This document shows, piece by piece, positions 34,873 through 43,337 of a stretch of 64,000 bases of DNA. This stretch comes from Paenibacillus thalictri. GTDB taxonomy: Bacteria > Bacillota > Bacilli > Paenibacillales > NBRC-103111. The stretch covers positions 86,495 to 150,494 of the forward strand of contig NZ_SIRE01000026.1 of NCBI RefSeq assembly GCF_004307995.1. Direction: 5' to 3'. The notes beneath the pieces were generated by a model. That model was not told the origin of the DNA. It saw nothing but the letters and a program-made list of their open reading frames with translations, and searched no databases. Numbering within the stretch: the stretch's first letter is position 1; each line of letters begins with the position of its first letter. Position numbers and translations under genes: made by a program.

Positions 34873-36162
34873 ATGAAGCAAACGGAAAGACGGAAGTCCG
34901 TTTCGGTTTATACACGCCGCATCGAAGCGGCCGAGCAAAGCGCTTATTTGGAAGTGCCTTTTGACATGCCCGAAGGCGTGGAAGAAATTCATGTTTCCTA
35001 TGCGGTCGAATCGCACGGGGAACCGCGGGCGGTCATCGATCTGGGCGTTCGCGACGGAAAACGTCTGCGCGGTTGGAGCGGCGGCGCGCGCAGCGAATTT
35101 CGCATCGGCGAAGAGAAGGCTACACCGGGTTATCTCGCGGGAGAACTGGCTCCGGGCGGCTGGGCCGTCGTGCACAATGCGTACAAAGTGCCTCAAGAGG
35201 GATGCACCGTTACCGTTACAGTGGAGTTCGCATACAAGACGCCGCGCTGGCTGAAAGGCGATCTTCATACGCACACCGTAAACAGCGACGGTTCCTTTAC
35301 GTTGGAGGAGAACGCCGCAATCATGGAGCAGCTCGGCTGCGATTTTATCGCGATGACCGATCACAATACGATTAGCCAAAACTATACGTACCCGCGCGGC
35401 ACCAGTGTGGTGATGATCCCGGGTATGGAGTTTACGACGAATTTCGGGCACAGCAATTTTCTTGGCGTTGCCGATCCTTGCGACGATTTCCGGGTCAAGG
35501 ACCGGGAAGACGTAAACGAGCGTATTCGTGTTGCCCGGGAACGCGGCGCGAAAATTGTGCTGAACCATCCGCACTGCGACTATTGCCCGTGGGAATGGGG
35601 ATTTAACGTCGATCACGATTGGGTGGAAGTTTGGAACGGGCCCTTCAGTGAACGCAACCAGAGGACCTTGGACTGGTGGCAAGATCAGCTTGCCGCTGGA
35701 CGCAGGCTTGTAGCTATCGGCGGCAGCGATACGCACCGCCCTGATCCTTATGTCAAACATGCGATGCCGTGTACGTGGGTGTACGCCGACGCCAAGACGG
35801 CGGATGGGATTTTGCAAGGCATCGGCAAAGGGCATGTGCATATTTCTTACGGCCCGGAGGGCCCGTTTGCCGAGTTAACCTGCGGCTCCTACATGACCGG
35901 CGATGCCGTTCCTTCCGAGGCCTCCGAAGGAGCCGAACTTCAAGCGTATATCGAGCAGCTGATTGAAGGGGATGAAATCCGGCTGATTAGCGAGCGTGGC
36001 GTCGAGCAGGAGATAACGGCCAGGACCGGCGGCTCTTACGCGTTTTCGGCGGATACGGCCGGACGTACATTCTACAGGGTGGAAATATGGCGTCATTTCG
36101 CCGAATACGGCGGGCAAAAGCTGTTAGCCGCGCTGACAAATCCGATTTATTTTGCACGATAA
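34873..36162 (+). CDS. PHP-domain metallohydrolase (CehA/McbA-like)
   Basis: A 429-residue cytoplasmic protein: an N-terminal beta-rich region (about 1-130), a PHP metallophosphoesterase-type domain (about 130-325), and a C-terminal beta region. Metal ligands are visible in GDLHTHTVNSDGS, MTDHNTISQ, GMEFTTNFGHSN, LNHPHCDY and GGSDTHRPD. The family hydrolyses phosphoesters or related bonds; CehA/McbA members cleave carbamates. AAGGAG is about 10 nt before the ATG. Flanked by two family A repeats and set between a sugar importer and a GH38-like enzyme, which suggests a role in removing a substituent from the imported glycan. Confidence 0.8.
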   Translation: MKQTERRKSVSVYTRRIEAAEQSAYLEVPFDMPEGVEEIHVSYAVESHGEPRAVIDLGVRDGKRLRGWSGGARSEFRIGEEKATPGYLAGELAPGGWAVVHNAYKVPQEGCTVTVTVEFAYKTPRWLKGDLHTHTVNSDGSFTLEENAAIMEQLGCDFIAMTDHNTISQNYTYPRGTSVVMIPGMEFTTNFGHSNFLGVADPCDDFRVKDREDVNERIRVARERGAKIVLNHPHCDYCPWEWGFNVDHDWVEVWNGPFSERNQRTLDWWQDQLAAGRRLVAIGGSDTHRPDPYVKHAMPCTWVYADAKTADGILQGIGKGHVHISYGPEGPFAELTCGSYMTGDAVPSEASEGAELQAYIEQLIEGDEIRLISERGVEQEITARTGGSYAFSADTAGRTFYRVEIWRHFAEYGGQKLLAALTNPIYFAR

Positions 36163-36188
36163 GGAAAGCAACTGTTCGGGCGAGCGCT

Positions 36189-36265
36189 AGGAGTCAGTCC
36201 GACGGATTGGTTTTTGGGAATATTAATAAATATTCACGAATTTGCTTTCGTCGGACAGACTCCCA
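36189..36265. repeat. Short derivative of repeat family A
   Basis: Terminal arms AGGAGTCAGTCCGACGGA and, on the other strand, GGGAGTCTGTCCGACGA pair at 15 of 16 positions. The centre has GAATATTAATAAATATTC and TCGTGAATATTTATTA-type sequence (read on the minus strand) also present near the left end of copy 2. The central segment of the long copies is missing. Confidence 0.65.
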
Positions 36266-36319
36266 AGCCGATCGAAAGTGCATCCAGATGAAGGAAATTA
36301 GGAGATTGGAGATATAGTC

Positions 36320-39193
36320 ATGAGCGAACCGTTGCAAAAAATTTTCGTCGTATTCAAAACACATTTCGATATCGGTTTTACCGGCTGGGTGTCGGACGTG
36401 GTGCAGCGGTACAGAACGGAAATGTTGAAGGATGTCATCGACATCTGCGAGCAAACAAAGCAAAACCCGGAGCATGAAAAATACGTGTGGACGATGTCCG
36501 CATGGCCGCTGCTGCAGTCGCTGGAAGGTGGCGGCGAAGAGGACCGGAATAAGGCGCTGGATTTCATAAAGGACGGCCAGCTGATTTGGCACAAGCTGCC
36601 GTATACGACGCATACCGAGTTTTGCGGGCTGGAGGAATGGATTCGCGGCATGTATGTGTCCAAGGGTCTCACCGACAAGTTCGGCTACGATCCGATTGAC
36701 GCCAAAATGACCGATGTGCCGGGGCACACATGGATTGTCCCTTCGCTGCTGAAAAAAGCGGGAGTGAAAATATTGCACCTTGGCTGCAATCCGGCTTCAA
36801 CGCCGCCGGATGTTCCGCCGGTATTTTATTGGGAAGGTCCGGACGGGGAGCGGCTGCTTACGTTTTACTCCAAGGGTTCGTATGGCACGGGCATTTTGCC
36901 GCCGGAAGACTGGCGTCATCCCGTGTGGCTGGCGATGATTCAAACGAGCGACAACCACGGGCCGCATGACGCTTCGGTTATCGATGAGATGAAAGCGTCG
37001 ATTGCGGCGTCAGGTTTGAACGCTGAGCTGCATATCGGCAGCTTGGGCGATTTTGCTGAAGCGCTGCTGGCGACAAATCCGGAGCTGCCCGTCATTCGCG
37101 GCGATATGGCCGATTCGTGGATCCACGGCGTCGGCACGGCGCCACGCGAGGTTTCGCGCGTTCGTGAGCTGCGCAGCCGCATTGCCGCTGTGGAAAGCGC
37201 GCTTGCTTTAAGCGTGATCTCAGGCGAACAACGCGATATTCGGGCGGCCAAGCAAAACATCGACGCCAGCTATGAGCATTCTCTGTTGTTCGGCGAGCAT
37301 ACGTGGGGGATGGACTGCAAGACGTTCTTGTTCCCGCGCACTTACGACAAAACCTCGTTTCAGCAAGACAAAAGCAGCGAAAGATATATGCAGATGGAGC
37401 ATTCGTGGCAGGAGCAGCGCGATTACTTGGACAAAGCGGAGGCGTATCTGGAGGAAGCGGCCCGGTTGCTCGGCGGCGCACCGGACACTGGCGAGACGGC
37501 CGGAGCTCTTGCGGGAGGCGAGGCCGCCGCAGCCGCGGAGGCCGAAGCGACAGCTGTGGCGTCTTCCGGTGCTCACGGCGGCGCTGTGGACGCAGCTGAG
37601 GCCCAGGCATCCGTGGCTGCACGGCTGGCGGGCGCAGATGCCGCAGCCGCGGCCCCGGAGATCGCTGCGGGTAACGCGGAGACGGCTTCGGGCCTCACAG
37701 CTGCGGTTGCAAAAGGCGCCGGTGCCGGCAAACGGCTGCTCGTGCACAATGTTTTGGGCTGGGCACGCGATGCCGAAGTGCTGATCGAAGCCGCGCATCT
37801 GCCGCGGCCGGGCGAGGTGCTTGCCGATGCAGTAAGCGGCGAAGCGCTGCAACTGATTCCTTGCGAGCTAGGAGCTCATGCGATGGTCCGTGGCGTGCCT
37901 GCTCTCGGTTATAAAACGCTTATTTATACCTCAGCGAATCCGGCAGCGCCGTCTCCCGTCATCGGGCAGACTGCTGCAAACGGCTCGCTGCGCGGATATA
38001 TGACGGATACGGAAGCCGTTCTGGAAAACGAATATTTGATCGTTAAGGTAGACCGCATGAGCGGGCTGCTCAGTAGCTTGTTCGACAAGCGGCTGAACAA
38101 GGAATGGGTCGAACGGCAAAGCGACTACGGCTTCGGCCAATTCCAATACGACATTTACTCCAACGAGGAGATCACCCGGTACATTAAAAAGTACGCTTAC
38201 CGCTACTATGACTGGGGGGTCCACGACTACGGCAAAACGGGATATCCCGAAGAGCAGAAGCGCCTTTCGTTTGGCACCCGGCTGACCGGCATTCGCTTTG
38301 AGCAGGACGGCCGCGGCGTGCGCATCGAATGCGAAGCGGCGACCTCGGACGCCTCGACAACCGAATACGGCAATGCGAGCGGAGTTGCATGGTCCGTTAC
38401 CCTAGGAGCGGAAGCATATGTCGATCTCGAGCTGCGCCTGATTGGCAAAGAAGAGACACCGAAGGCCGAATCGGGCAGCATCGTATTTCCGCTTAAGCTG
38501 GAGCGTCCTCAATATCGCATCAACAAGCTTGGTTCGGTGGTTGACCCGTGCACTGATCTGATCCCTTCCTCCAGCACGCTGTTGAACTGCTGTGAGCAAT
38601 TCGTCGATATTTCCAACGGCTTCGCCGGACTGGCGGTGATTCCGCTGGATACGCCGCTGTTTTTTATCGGCAAAAACGGCATGTGGGACTTCGAGCACAA
38701 TTACAAACCCGAGAAACCGGAGCTGCATTTTAACTTGTTCAATAACTGGTGGGGGACGAATTTCCCGCAGTGGCTCGGCGGCGATTTGCGCTACCGGTTC
38801 CGGCTTGTGCCGCATGAAGGCGATTGGGTGCAAGGCGATGTGTGGAAAACGGCGCATGAAACGATGGCACCGGCTGCGGTGATTCCCGCATACGGAAATG
38901 GAGCGCAGGAAGCGGGAGCAGAGCTGCTGCCCAAGGGGCTTGACGGCATGGCGGTGACCGCTTTAAAGCCGGCGGAAGACGGCGACGGCATTATCTTGCG
39001 TTTGCGGGAATGCATCGGCGAAAAGCGGGACATCGCCGTCCATCTTCCCGCGCATGTGCGCAGTGTGACCGCAACCGATTTGCTGGAACGGGATACGCTG
39101 GAATTGGACACGACGGTGGAGAGCGGCAGCGGCATTACATCCGTCAGCTTCCGCACCCGTCCGTTCGAGGTGCATACGCTGAGGATTCGTTAA
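36320..39193 (+). CDS. GH38-like alpha-mannosidase-type hydrolase (DUF5054)
   Basis: A 957-residue cytoplasmic protein with a GH38-type N-terminal catalytic domain. Zinc-site motifs are THFDIGFTGW (His-x-Asp) and DVPGHTW, with DSWIHGVGTAP further on. The C-terminal half (from about 480) is beta-rich as in alpha-mannosidases and ends in RTRPFEVHTLRI. The layout fits the DUF5054 group. An Ala/Gly/Glu-rich, low-complexity stretch (about residues 383-468) interrupts the junction between the helical bundle and the beta domain; it is higher in GC than its surroundings. No signal peptide. It probably acts on an imported oligosaccharide. Substrate and linkage are not known. Confidence 0.82.
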   Translation: MSEPLQKIFVVFKTHFDIGFTGWVSDVVQRYRTEMLKDVIDICEQTKQNPEHEKYVWTMSAWPLLQSLEGGGEEDRNKALDFIKDGQLIWHKLPYTTHTEFCGLEEWIRGMYVSKGLTDKFGYDPIDAKMTDVPGHTWIVPSLLKKAGVKILHLGCNPASTPPDVPPVFYWEGPDGERLLTFYSKGSYGTGILPPEDWRHPVWLAMIQTSDNHGPHDASVIDEMKASIAASGLNAELHIGSLGDFAEALLATNPELPVIRGDMADSWIHGVGTAPREVSRVRELRSRIAAVESALALSVISGEQRDIRAAKQNIDASYEHSLLFGEHTWGMDCKTFLFPRTYDKTSFQQDKSSERYMQMEHSWQEQRDYLDKAEAYLEEAARLLGGAPDTGETAGALAGGEAAAAAEAEATAVASSGAHGGAVDAAEAQASVAARLAGADAAAAAPEIAAGNAETASGLTAAVAKGAGAGKRLLVHNVLGWARDAEVLIEAAHLPRPGEVLADAVSGEALQLIPCELGAHAMVRGVPALGYKTLIYTSANPAAPSPVIGQTAANGSLRGYMTDTEAVLENEYLIVKVDRMSGLLSSLFDKRLNKEWVERQSDYGFGQFQYDIYSNEEITRYIKKYAYRYYDWGVHDYGKTGYPEEQKRLSFGTRLTGIRFEQDGRGVRIECEAATSDASTTEYGNASGVAWSVTLGAEAYVDLELRLIGKEETPKAESGSIVFPLKLERPQYRINKLGSVVDPCTDLIPSSSTLLNCCEQFVDISNGFAGLAVIPLDTPLFFIGKNGMWDFEHNYKPEKPELHFNLFNNWWGTNFPQWLGGDLRYRFRLVPHEGDWVQGDVWKTAHETMAPAAVIPAYGNGAQEAGAELLPKGLDGMAVTALKPAEDGDGIILRLRECIGEKRDIAVHLPAHVRSVTATDLLERDTLELDTTVESGSGITSVSFRTRPFEVHTLRIR

Positions 39194-39474
39194 GACCGCC
39201 AAACAAATCGAGTTATAGCACCACGCGCCTTGTGTTCGATCGATGATCGTGCGAGGTGCCGGGGTGCGAGAAAGCCATTACGTGTTTGCCGGCCGTACGG
39301 TGCAATGGTGCGCAATATCGAGGCAAGGGCCCTCGTTTGTGAAGCCGCTCATCGCCGGAAGCTGCCCATGGAATCGCCTCCGGCGGCCTGGAACCGGATT
39401 TATTTACAGAACGGCAGTCCTTATCGTATGATAGAATCTATAAAGATGTAAGTGATGCTCGAAAGGAGCAGTAA

Positions 39475-40485
39475 ATGAAACCGACTATCTACGATGTAGC
39501 CCAGGCCGCCGGGGTTTCCATCGCGACCGTATCCAAGGTAATCAACGGCACGGGCAGAATCAGCGATAAAACGAGAAAACACGTACTTATCATCATGGAT
39601 CAGCTGAAATATCAGCCAAGCATGGTGGCCTCGGCTTTAACGGGTAAAAGCACCTTCACGATCGGGCTGACGCTGCCGGATTTGGCTAACCCGTTTTTTG
39701 CGGAAATTGCCCGCGCCGTTGAAGACCGCTGCCACGAATTCGGGTTTAACGTATTTATTTGCAGCACCGATAACGATCCGGATAAAGAGGTCAAATATTT
39801 CTCGCTTTTAACGCAAAAGCGCGTGGACGGCATTATCGTCGCAACCCGCATTCAGAACGATCAATTTTTAAAAAAGCTGATTCAGCAAAATGTTCCCATC
39901 GCGCTGATCACCAACGAAATGCCAACGCTGGCGGTCGATACGGTCATGGTCGACGATTTTCTCGGCGGCTACCAGGCAGGCAGCCATTTGGCTGAGCTAG
40001 GACACCGGCGCATCGCCATCCTCAAGGAAGATACGGATACCAAAAGCAACCGGGAACGGATTCATGGCTGCCAGCAAGCTATGATAGCTGCCGGCATCGA
40101 ACCCGATGAACGCCTTCTGTCGATCGGCGGCTTCACGGTGCAAAGCGGCAAGGAAGCGATGACCGAATTGCTTAAGCTGGACAACCCTCCCACCGCCGTC
40201 TTCGCTTGCAACGATCTGCTGGCGATCGGAGCCATTCAAGCTGCCCGCGAGCAGGGTCTTCAGCTTCCGGCGGATTTGTCAGTGGTTGGCTTCGACAATA
40301 CGATTCTCGCGACCATTATCGATCCTCCGCTGACGACGATCGGGCAGCCGATTCAAGAAATCGGACGTCAAGCCGTCGAACTGCTTGTCCAAGAGATCAA
40401 GGGTGAGAAAACGCTTAAGCAAAGAGTGGTTTTGCTGCCCGAACTTGTGATCCGCAGTTCGTCGCTGGCATACCAAAACGTATAA
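39475..40485 (+). CDS. LacI-family regulator
   Basis: A 336-residue LacI-type repressor: HTH (MKPTIYDVAQAAGVSIATVS) with VSIATVSKV, hinge, then the ligand-binding domain with YQPSMVASALTGKSTFTIGL and DDFLGGYQAGSHLAELGH. The recognition helix is like those of regulators that bind sites with a central CG (AANCGNTT). The iolD promoter 0.8 kb downstream carries two AAGCGCTT sites, so it is a plausible target. GAAAGGAG is 8 nt before the ATG. A terminator follows at 40543. Confidence 0.88.
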   Translation: MKPTIYDVAQAAGVSIATVSKVINGTGRISDKTRKHVLIIMDQLKYQPSMVASALTGKSTFTIGLTLPDLANPFFAEIARAVEDRCHEFGFNVFICSTDNDPDKEVKYFSLLTQKRVDGIIVATRIQNDQFLKKLIQQNVPIALITNEMPTLAVDTVMVDDFLGGYQAGSHLAELGHRRIAILKEDTDTKSNRERIHGCQQAMIAAGIEPDERLLSIGGFTVQSGKEAMTELLKLDNPPTAVFACNDLLAIGAIQAAREQGLQLPADLSVVGFDNTILATIIDPPLTTIGQPIQEIGRQAVELLVQEIKGEKTLKQRVVLLPELVIRSSSLAYQNV

Positions 40486-40542
40486 CAGCAAGCGGTATCG
40501 TTTAAGTGAGACGTTGTTTAAGCAGCTTCATAGCGCAATCAA

Positions 40543-40577
40543 GAACCTGGCGGCGACCTTTTTCCGTCAGGTTTTTC
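40543..40577 (+). terminator. Terminator after the second lacI-type gene
   Basis: AACCTGGCGG pairs with CCGTCAGGTT (one mismatch), followed by TTTT. Confidence 0.75.
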
Positions 40578-40608
40578 TTAACCTATACCGAGAAGGAGTC
40601 TGGTTTCA

Positions 40609-41283
40609 GTGAACATGAACGATTTGGAATTAGCAAGCAACTATGCGCCGTATATTTATTTTGACAGCAAGGAGCCGTTTTTTCCGGTGAAGGTGGGGGT
40701 TACCGTATTTAACAAGGCCGGCCGGTCGGGTTCGTTCCCGCGCGCATTCGAATTTGAAGACCCGCGGGTCAAACATGTGATCGAATACGCTATTTATTGG
40801 GATTACGATATTCAGCATTTGTACGAAATGGAGCATGTCTGGGTATATGTCGGGCATCAGGGGGAAGTTGTCGATGCGGAGGCCAGCTTTCACGGCAAAT
40901 ATTTAAAGAGCCTGCTGAAGGACCGCAGCAACATCGAAGACGAAACACACGTCAAGTTGTATTCGCAGCCGGGCAAACATGCGTTTTCTCCGCTGACCGA
41001 GCTGTTCGAGCTGCTCCCGGATTTGCGTCTGGCCACAAATGAACGGGCAGGCAACGCCGGCTTGATTATCACGGATATTTATAAAGGGGTTTATTCCACG
41101 AGTGAAGAAATCAACCGCATGGTAGAACAGTATTTGCAAACATTCCGGTTCATTCCGTCAATGGAATTTGTCAAATATACGATCCCCGCCGATTTGTATG
41201 TGCCATGGGATGAACTGTACAAACAAGTTCCGCAGCGGATCGAGGATAGATTAGCCGAAATCAAATCGATAGAAATGCATTGA
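40609..41283 (+). CDS. Unrecognised protein with NLP/Vps62-like motif order
   Basis: A 224-residue soluble protein that I cannot assign. Seen in order: an N-terminal YAPYIYFDSKEPFFPVKVGV, EHVWVYVG, ASFHGKY, HVKLYSQPGKHAFSP and PADLYVPWDEL. The order of a [HE]-x-WVYV strand, an S-F-H-G-x-Y loop and a V-x-Y-x-x-G-x-H-A-F segment recalls the NLP/NPP1 and Vps62-type folds, although the classical GHRHDWE heptad is absent. There is no signal peptide. GTG at 40609 has AAGGAG 10 nt upstream. It lies between the second LacI gene and the iolD promoter, whose -35 box overlaps this stop codon. Confidence 0.55.
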   Translation: MNMNDLELASNYAPYIYFDSKEPFFPVKVGVTVFNKAGRSGSFPRAFEFEDPRVKHVIEYAIYWDYDIQHLYEMEHVWVYVGHQGEVVDAEASFHGKYLKSLLKDRSNIEDETHVKLYSQPGKHAFSPLTELFELLPDLRLATNERAGNAGLIITDIYKGVYSTSEEINRMVEQYLQTFRFIPSMEFVKYTIPADLYVPWDELYKQVPQRIEDRLAEIKSIEMH

Positions 41284-41414
41284 CAACCGGGCAGCTTCGG
41301 TTATAATTTTTAGTAGTGGGTTAAGCGCTTAATCACCTTTCGCTCCCGGTTTTAACGCGAGTATGCATGAACCGTTGAGGAAAGAAATACATTATGCTTG
41401 GGTGAAGCGCTTAA
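41280..41414 (+). promoter_or_regulatory. Consensus sigma-A promoter with two AAGCGCTT operators (iolD)
   Basis: TTGACA (41280-41285), 16-nt spacer, TATAAT (41302-41307). The -35 overlaps the stop codon of the previous gene. Downstream are TTAAGCGCTTAA (41321-41332), a perfect 12-bp palindrome, and TGAAGCGCTTAA (41403-41414), 71 bp apart. The arrangement fits repression by a LacI-family protein, most likely the one encoded at 39475. Confidence 0.8.
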
Positions 41415-41437
41415 ATTGAAAAATGGAGGAACGGCAT

Positions 41438-43300
41438 ATGAAAACAGTTAGGCTGACTATGGCTCAGGCGTTGCTGCGTTTCTTAAACAATCAGTATGTC
41501 GAAATTGACGGAGTAGAGCACAAATTTTGCAAAGGCGTGATGGGCATTTTCGGGCACGGCAACGTTACGGGGCTCGGACAGGCGCTGGAGCAATACAAAG
41601 ACGAGATCACCTTTATCCAGGGGAAAAACGAGCAAGGCATGGCCCATGCCGCAATCGCTTTCGCCAAGCAAAAAAACAGGCTGGAGATGTTTGCCTGCAC
41701 CTCGTCGATTGGACCGGGAGCGCTGAATATGGTGACGGCGGCCGGCGTTGCTTCGGTTAACCGCATACCTCTGCTGCTGCTGCCGGGCGATATATTTGCC
41801 AGCCGCCAGCCGGATCCCGTGTTGCAGCAGGTGGAATATCCGCTTGATTATACGATGACGGCCAATGACGCTTTTAAGCCGGTCAGCAAATATTGGGACC
41901 GCATCAACCGTCCGGAGCAATTGATGACGGCCGCTATCAACGCGTTAAGAGTGCTGACCGATCCGGCGGAAACGGGCGCAGTTACCTTGTGTCTGCCGCA
42001 GGATGTGCAATGCGAAGCTTACGATTATCCGGAAGCCTTCTTTGCCAAGCGGGTGCATCATATTGACCGTAAACCGGTTGCTACGGCGGCATTGGCACGG
42101 GCTGCCAAGCTGATTGAAAGCAAGAAACGCCCGGTGATTATCGCAGGCGGCGGCGTGCATTACTCGCTCGCGACGGAAGAACTTCGCCAGTTTGCGGAGG
42201 CTTTCAACATCCCTGTGACCGAAACGCAGGCCGGCAAAAGCGCAATCTCATGGGAACACCCGCTCAGCTTTGGCGGCGTTGGCGTAACAGGCACGCTTGG
42301 TGCTAACCGTCTAGCCGCGGAAGCCGATTTGATCATTTCCGTCGGTTCGAGGCTGCAAGATTTCTCGACGGCGTCGAAGACGGCGTTTGCGGCGCATGCG
42401 GAATTTTTAAATATTAACGTAAGTGGCTTGGACGCTCATAAATTGGATGCGGCTTATGTAACGGCCGATGCTAAGGAAGCTTTGCAAGCGCTTGGCGCGC
42501 AGCTGAAGGCGGCGGGTTACCGTTCCTCTTATTCGGCAGAAGAATTAAGCGCTCTCAAAAAGCAGTGGGACAACGAAGTCGACCGCCTGTACGCGCTGGA
42601 GAGCCCGGACGGCTTGACGCAAACGAAGGTGCTTGGCACGATCAACGGATTTATCGGCGAACAAGACGTCATCGTTTGCGCGGCGGGCAGCTTGCCCGGC
42701 GACCTGCATCGTGTATGGCGGGTGACGCAGCCGAAGACGTACCATATGGAATACGGTTTTTCCTGTATGGGATATGAAGTCTCCGGCGCGTTTGGCGTGA
42801 AGCTGGCCGAACCGCAAGGCGAAGTATATGCCATTGTCGGAGACGGCAGCTACTTGATGCTCCACTCGGAGCTGGTAACCAGCTTGCAGGAAGGCCGGAA
42901 AATCACGGTGCTGCTGCTCGACAACAACGGTTACCAGTGTATTCATAACTTGCAAAGAGGCCACGGCAGCGGCAGCTTCGGCAACGAGTTCCGCACCCGG
43001 TCGGCGGAAACAGGTCAACTCAGCGGCGGATATTTGCCAATCGACTTTGCCGCGCATGCCCGCAGTATGGGCGCCAAGTCGTACAGCGTACGCAACGCGC
43101 AGGAGCTGGAAGCGGCGCTGCAGGCGGCTAAAGCGGAAACGGTCACCACACTGATCGATATCAAGGTGCTTCCCGGCACAAACACCGACGGCTACGAGTC
43201 GTGGTGGCATGTCGGCGTCGCCGAAGTATCCGAATCGGAGAAGGTGCAAAGCTCGTACGAGCAGCTGCAAAGCAAGCTGAGCGGCGCGAAAAAGTGGTAA
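41438..43300 (+). CDS. iolD: 3D-(3,5/4)-trihydroxycyclohexane-1,2-dione hydrolase
   Basis: ThDP-dependent hydrolase of myo-inositol catabolism; it opens the ring of trihydroxycyclohexane-dione to 5-deoxyglucuronate. The 620-residue protein has the three-domain ThDP-enzyme layout with the catalytic Glu region (GKNEQGMAHAAIAFAKQ) near the N terminus and the GDG...N ThDP/Mg motif (IVGDGSYLMLHSELVTS, with LLLDNNGYQC). It matches IolD. ATG at 41438 has GGAGG 8 nt upstream. iolE follows after 37 bp. iolA, iolB, iolC, iolG and iolJ are not in the window, so the pathway must be completed elsewhere, if at all. Confidence 0.93.
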   Translation: MKTVRLTMAQALLRFLNNQYVEIDGVEHKFCKGVMGIFGHGNVTGLGQALEQYKDEITFIQGKNEQGMAHAAIAFAKQKNRLEMFACTSSIGPGALNMVTAAGVASVNRIPLLLLPGDIFASRQPDPVLQQVEYPLDYTMTANDAFKPVSKYWDRINRPEQLMTAAINALRVLTDPAETGAVTLCLPQDVQCEAYDYPEAFFAKRVHHIDRKPVATAALARAAKLIESKKRPVIIAGGGVHYSLATEELRQFAEAFNIPVTETQAGKSAISWEHPLSFGGVGVTGTLGANRLAAEADLIISVGSRLQDFSTASKTAFAAHAEFLNINVSGLDAHKLDAAYVTADAKEALQALGAQLKAAGYRSSYSAEELSALKKQWDNEVDRLYALESPDGLTQTKVLGTINGFIGEQDVIVCAAGSLPGDLHRVWRVTQPKTYHMEYGFSCMGYEVSGAFGVKLAEPQGEVYAIVGDGSYLMLHSELVTSLQEGRKITVLLLDNNGYQCIHNLQRGHGSGSFGNEFRTRSAETGQLSGGYLPIDFAAHARSMGAKSYSVRNAQELEAALQAAKAETVTTLIDIKVLPGTNTDGYESWWHVGVAEVSESEKVQSSYEQLQSKLSGAKKW

Positions 43301-43337
43301 TGTTGTTTCACCAAACTTTAAGGAGGTCTCTTACCCC

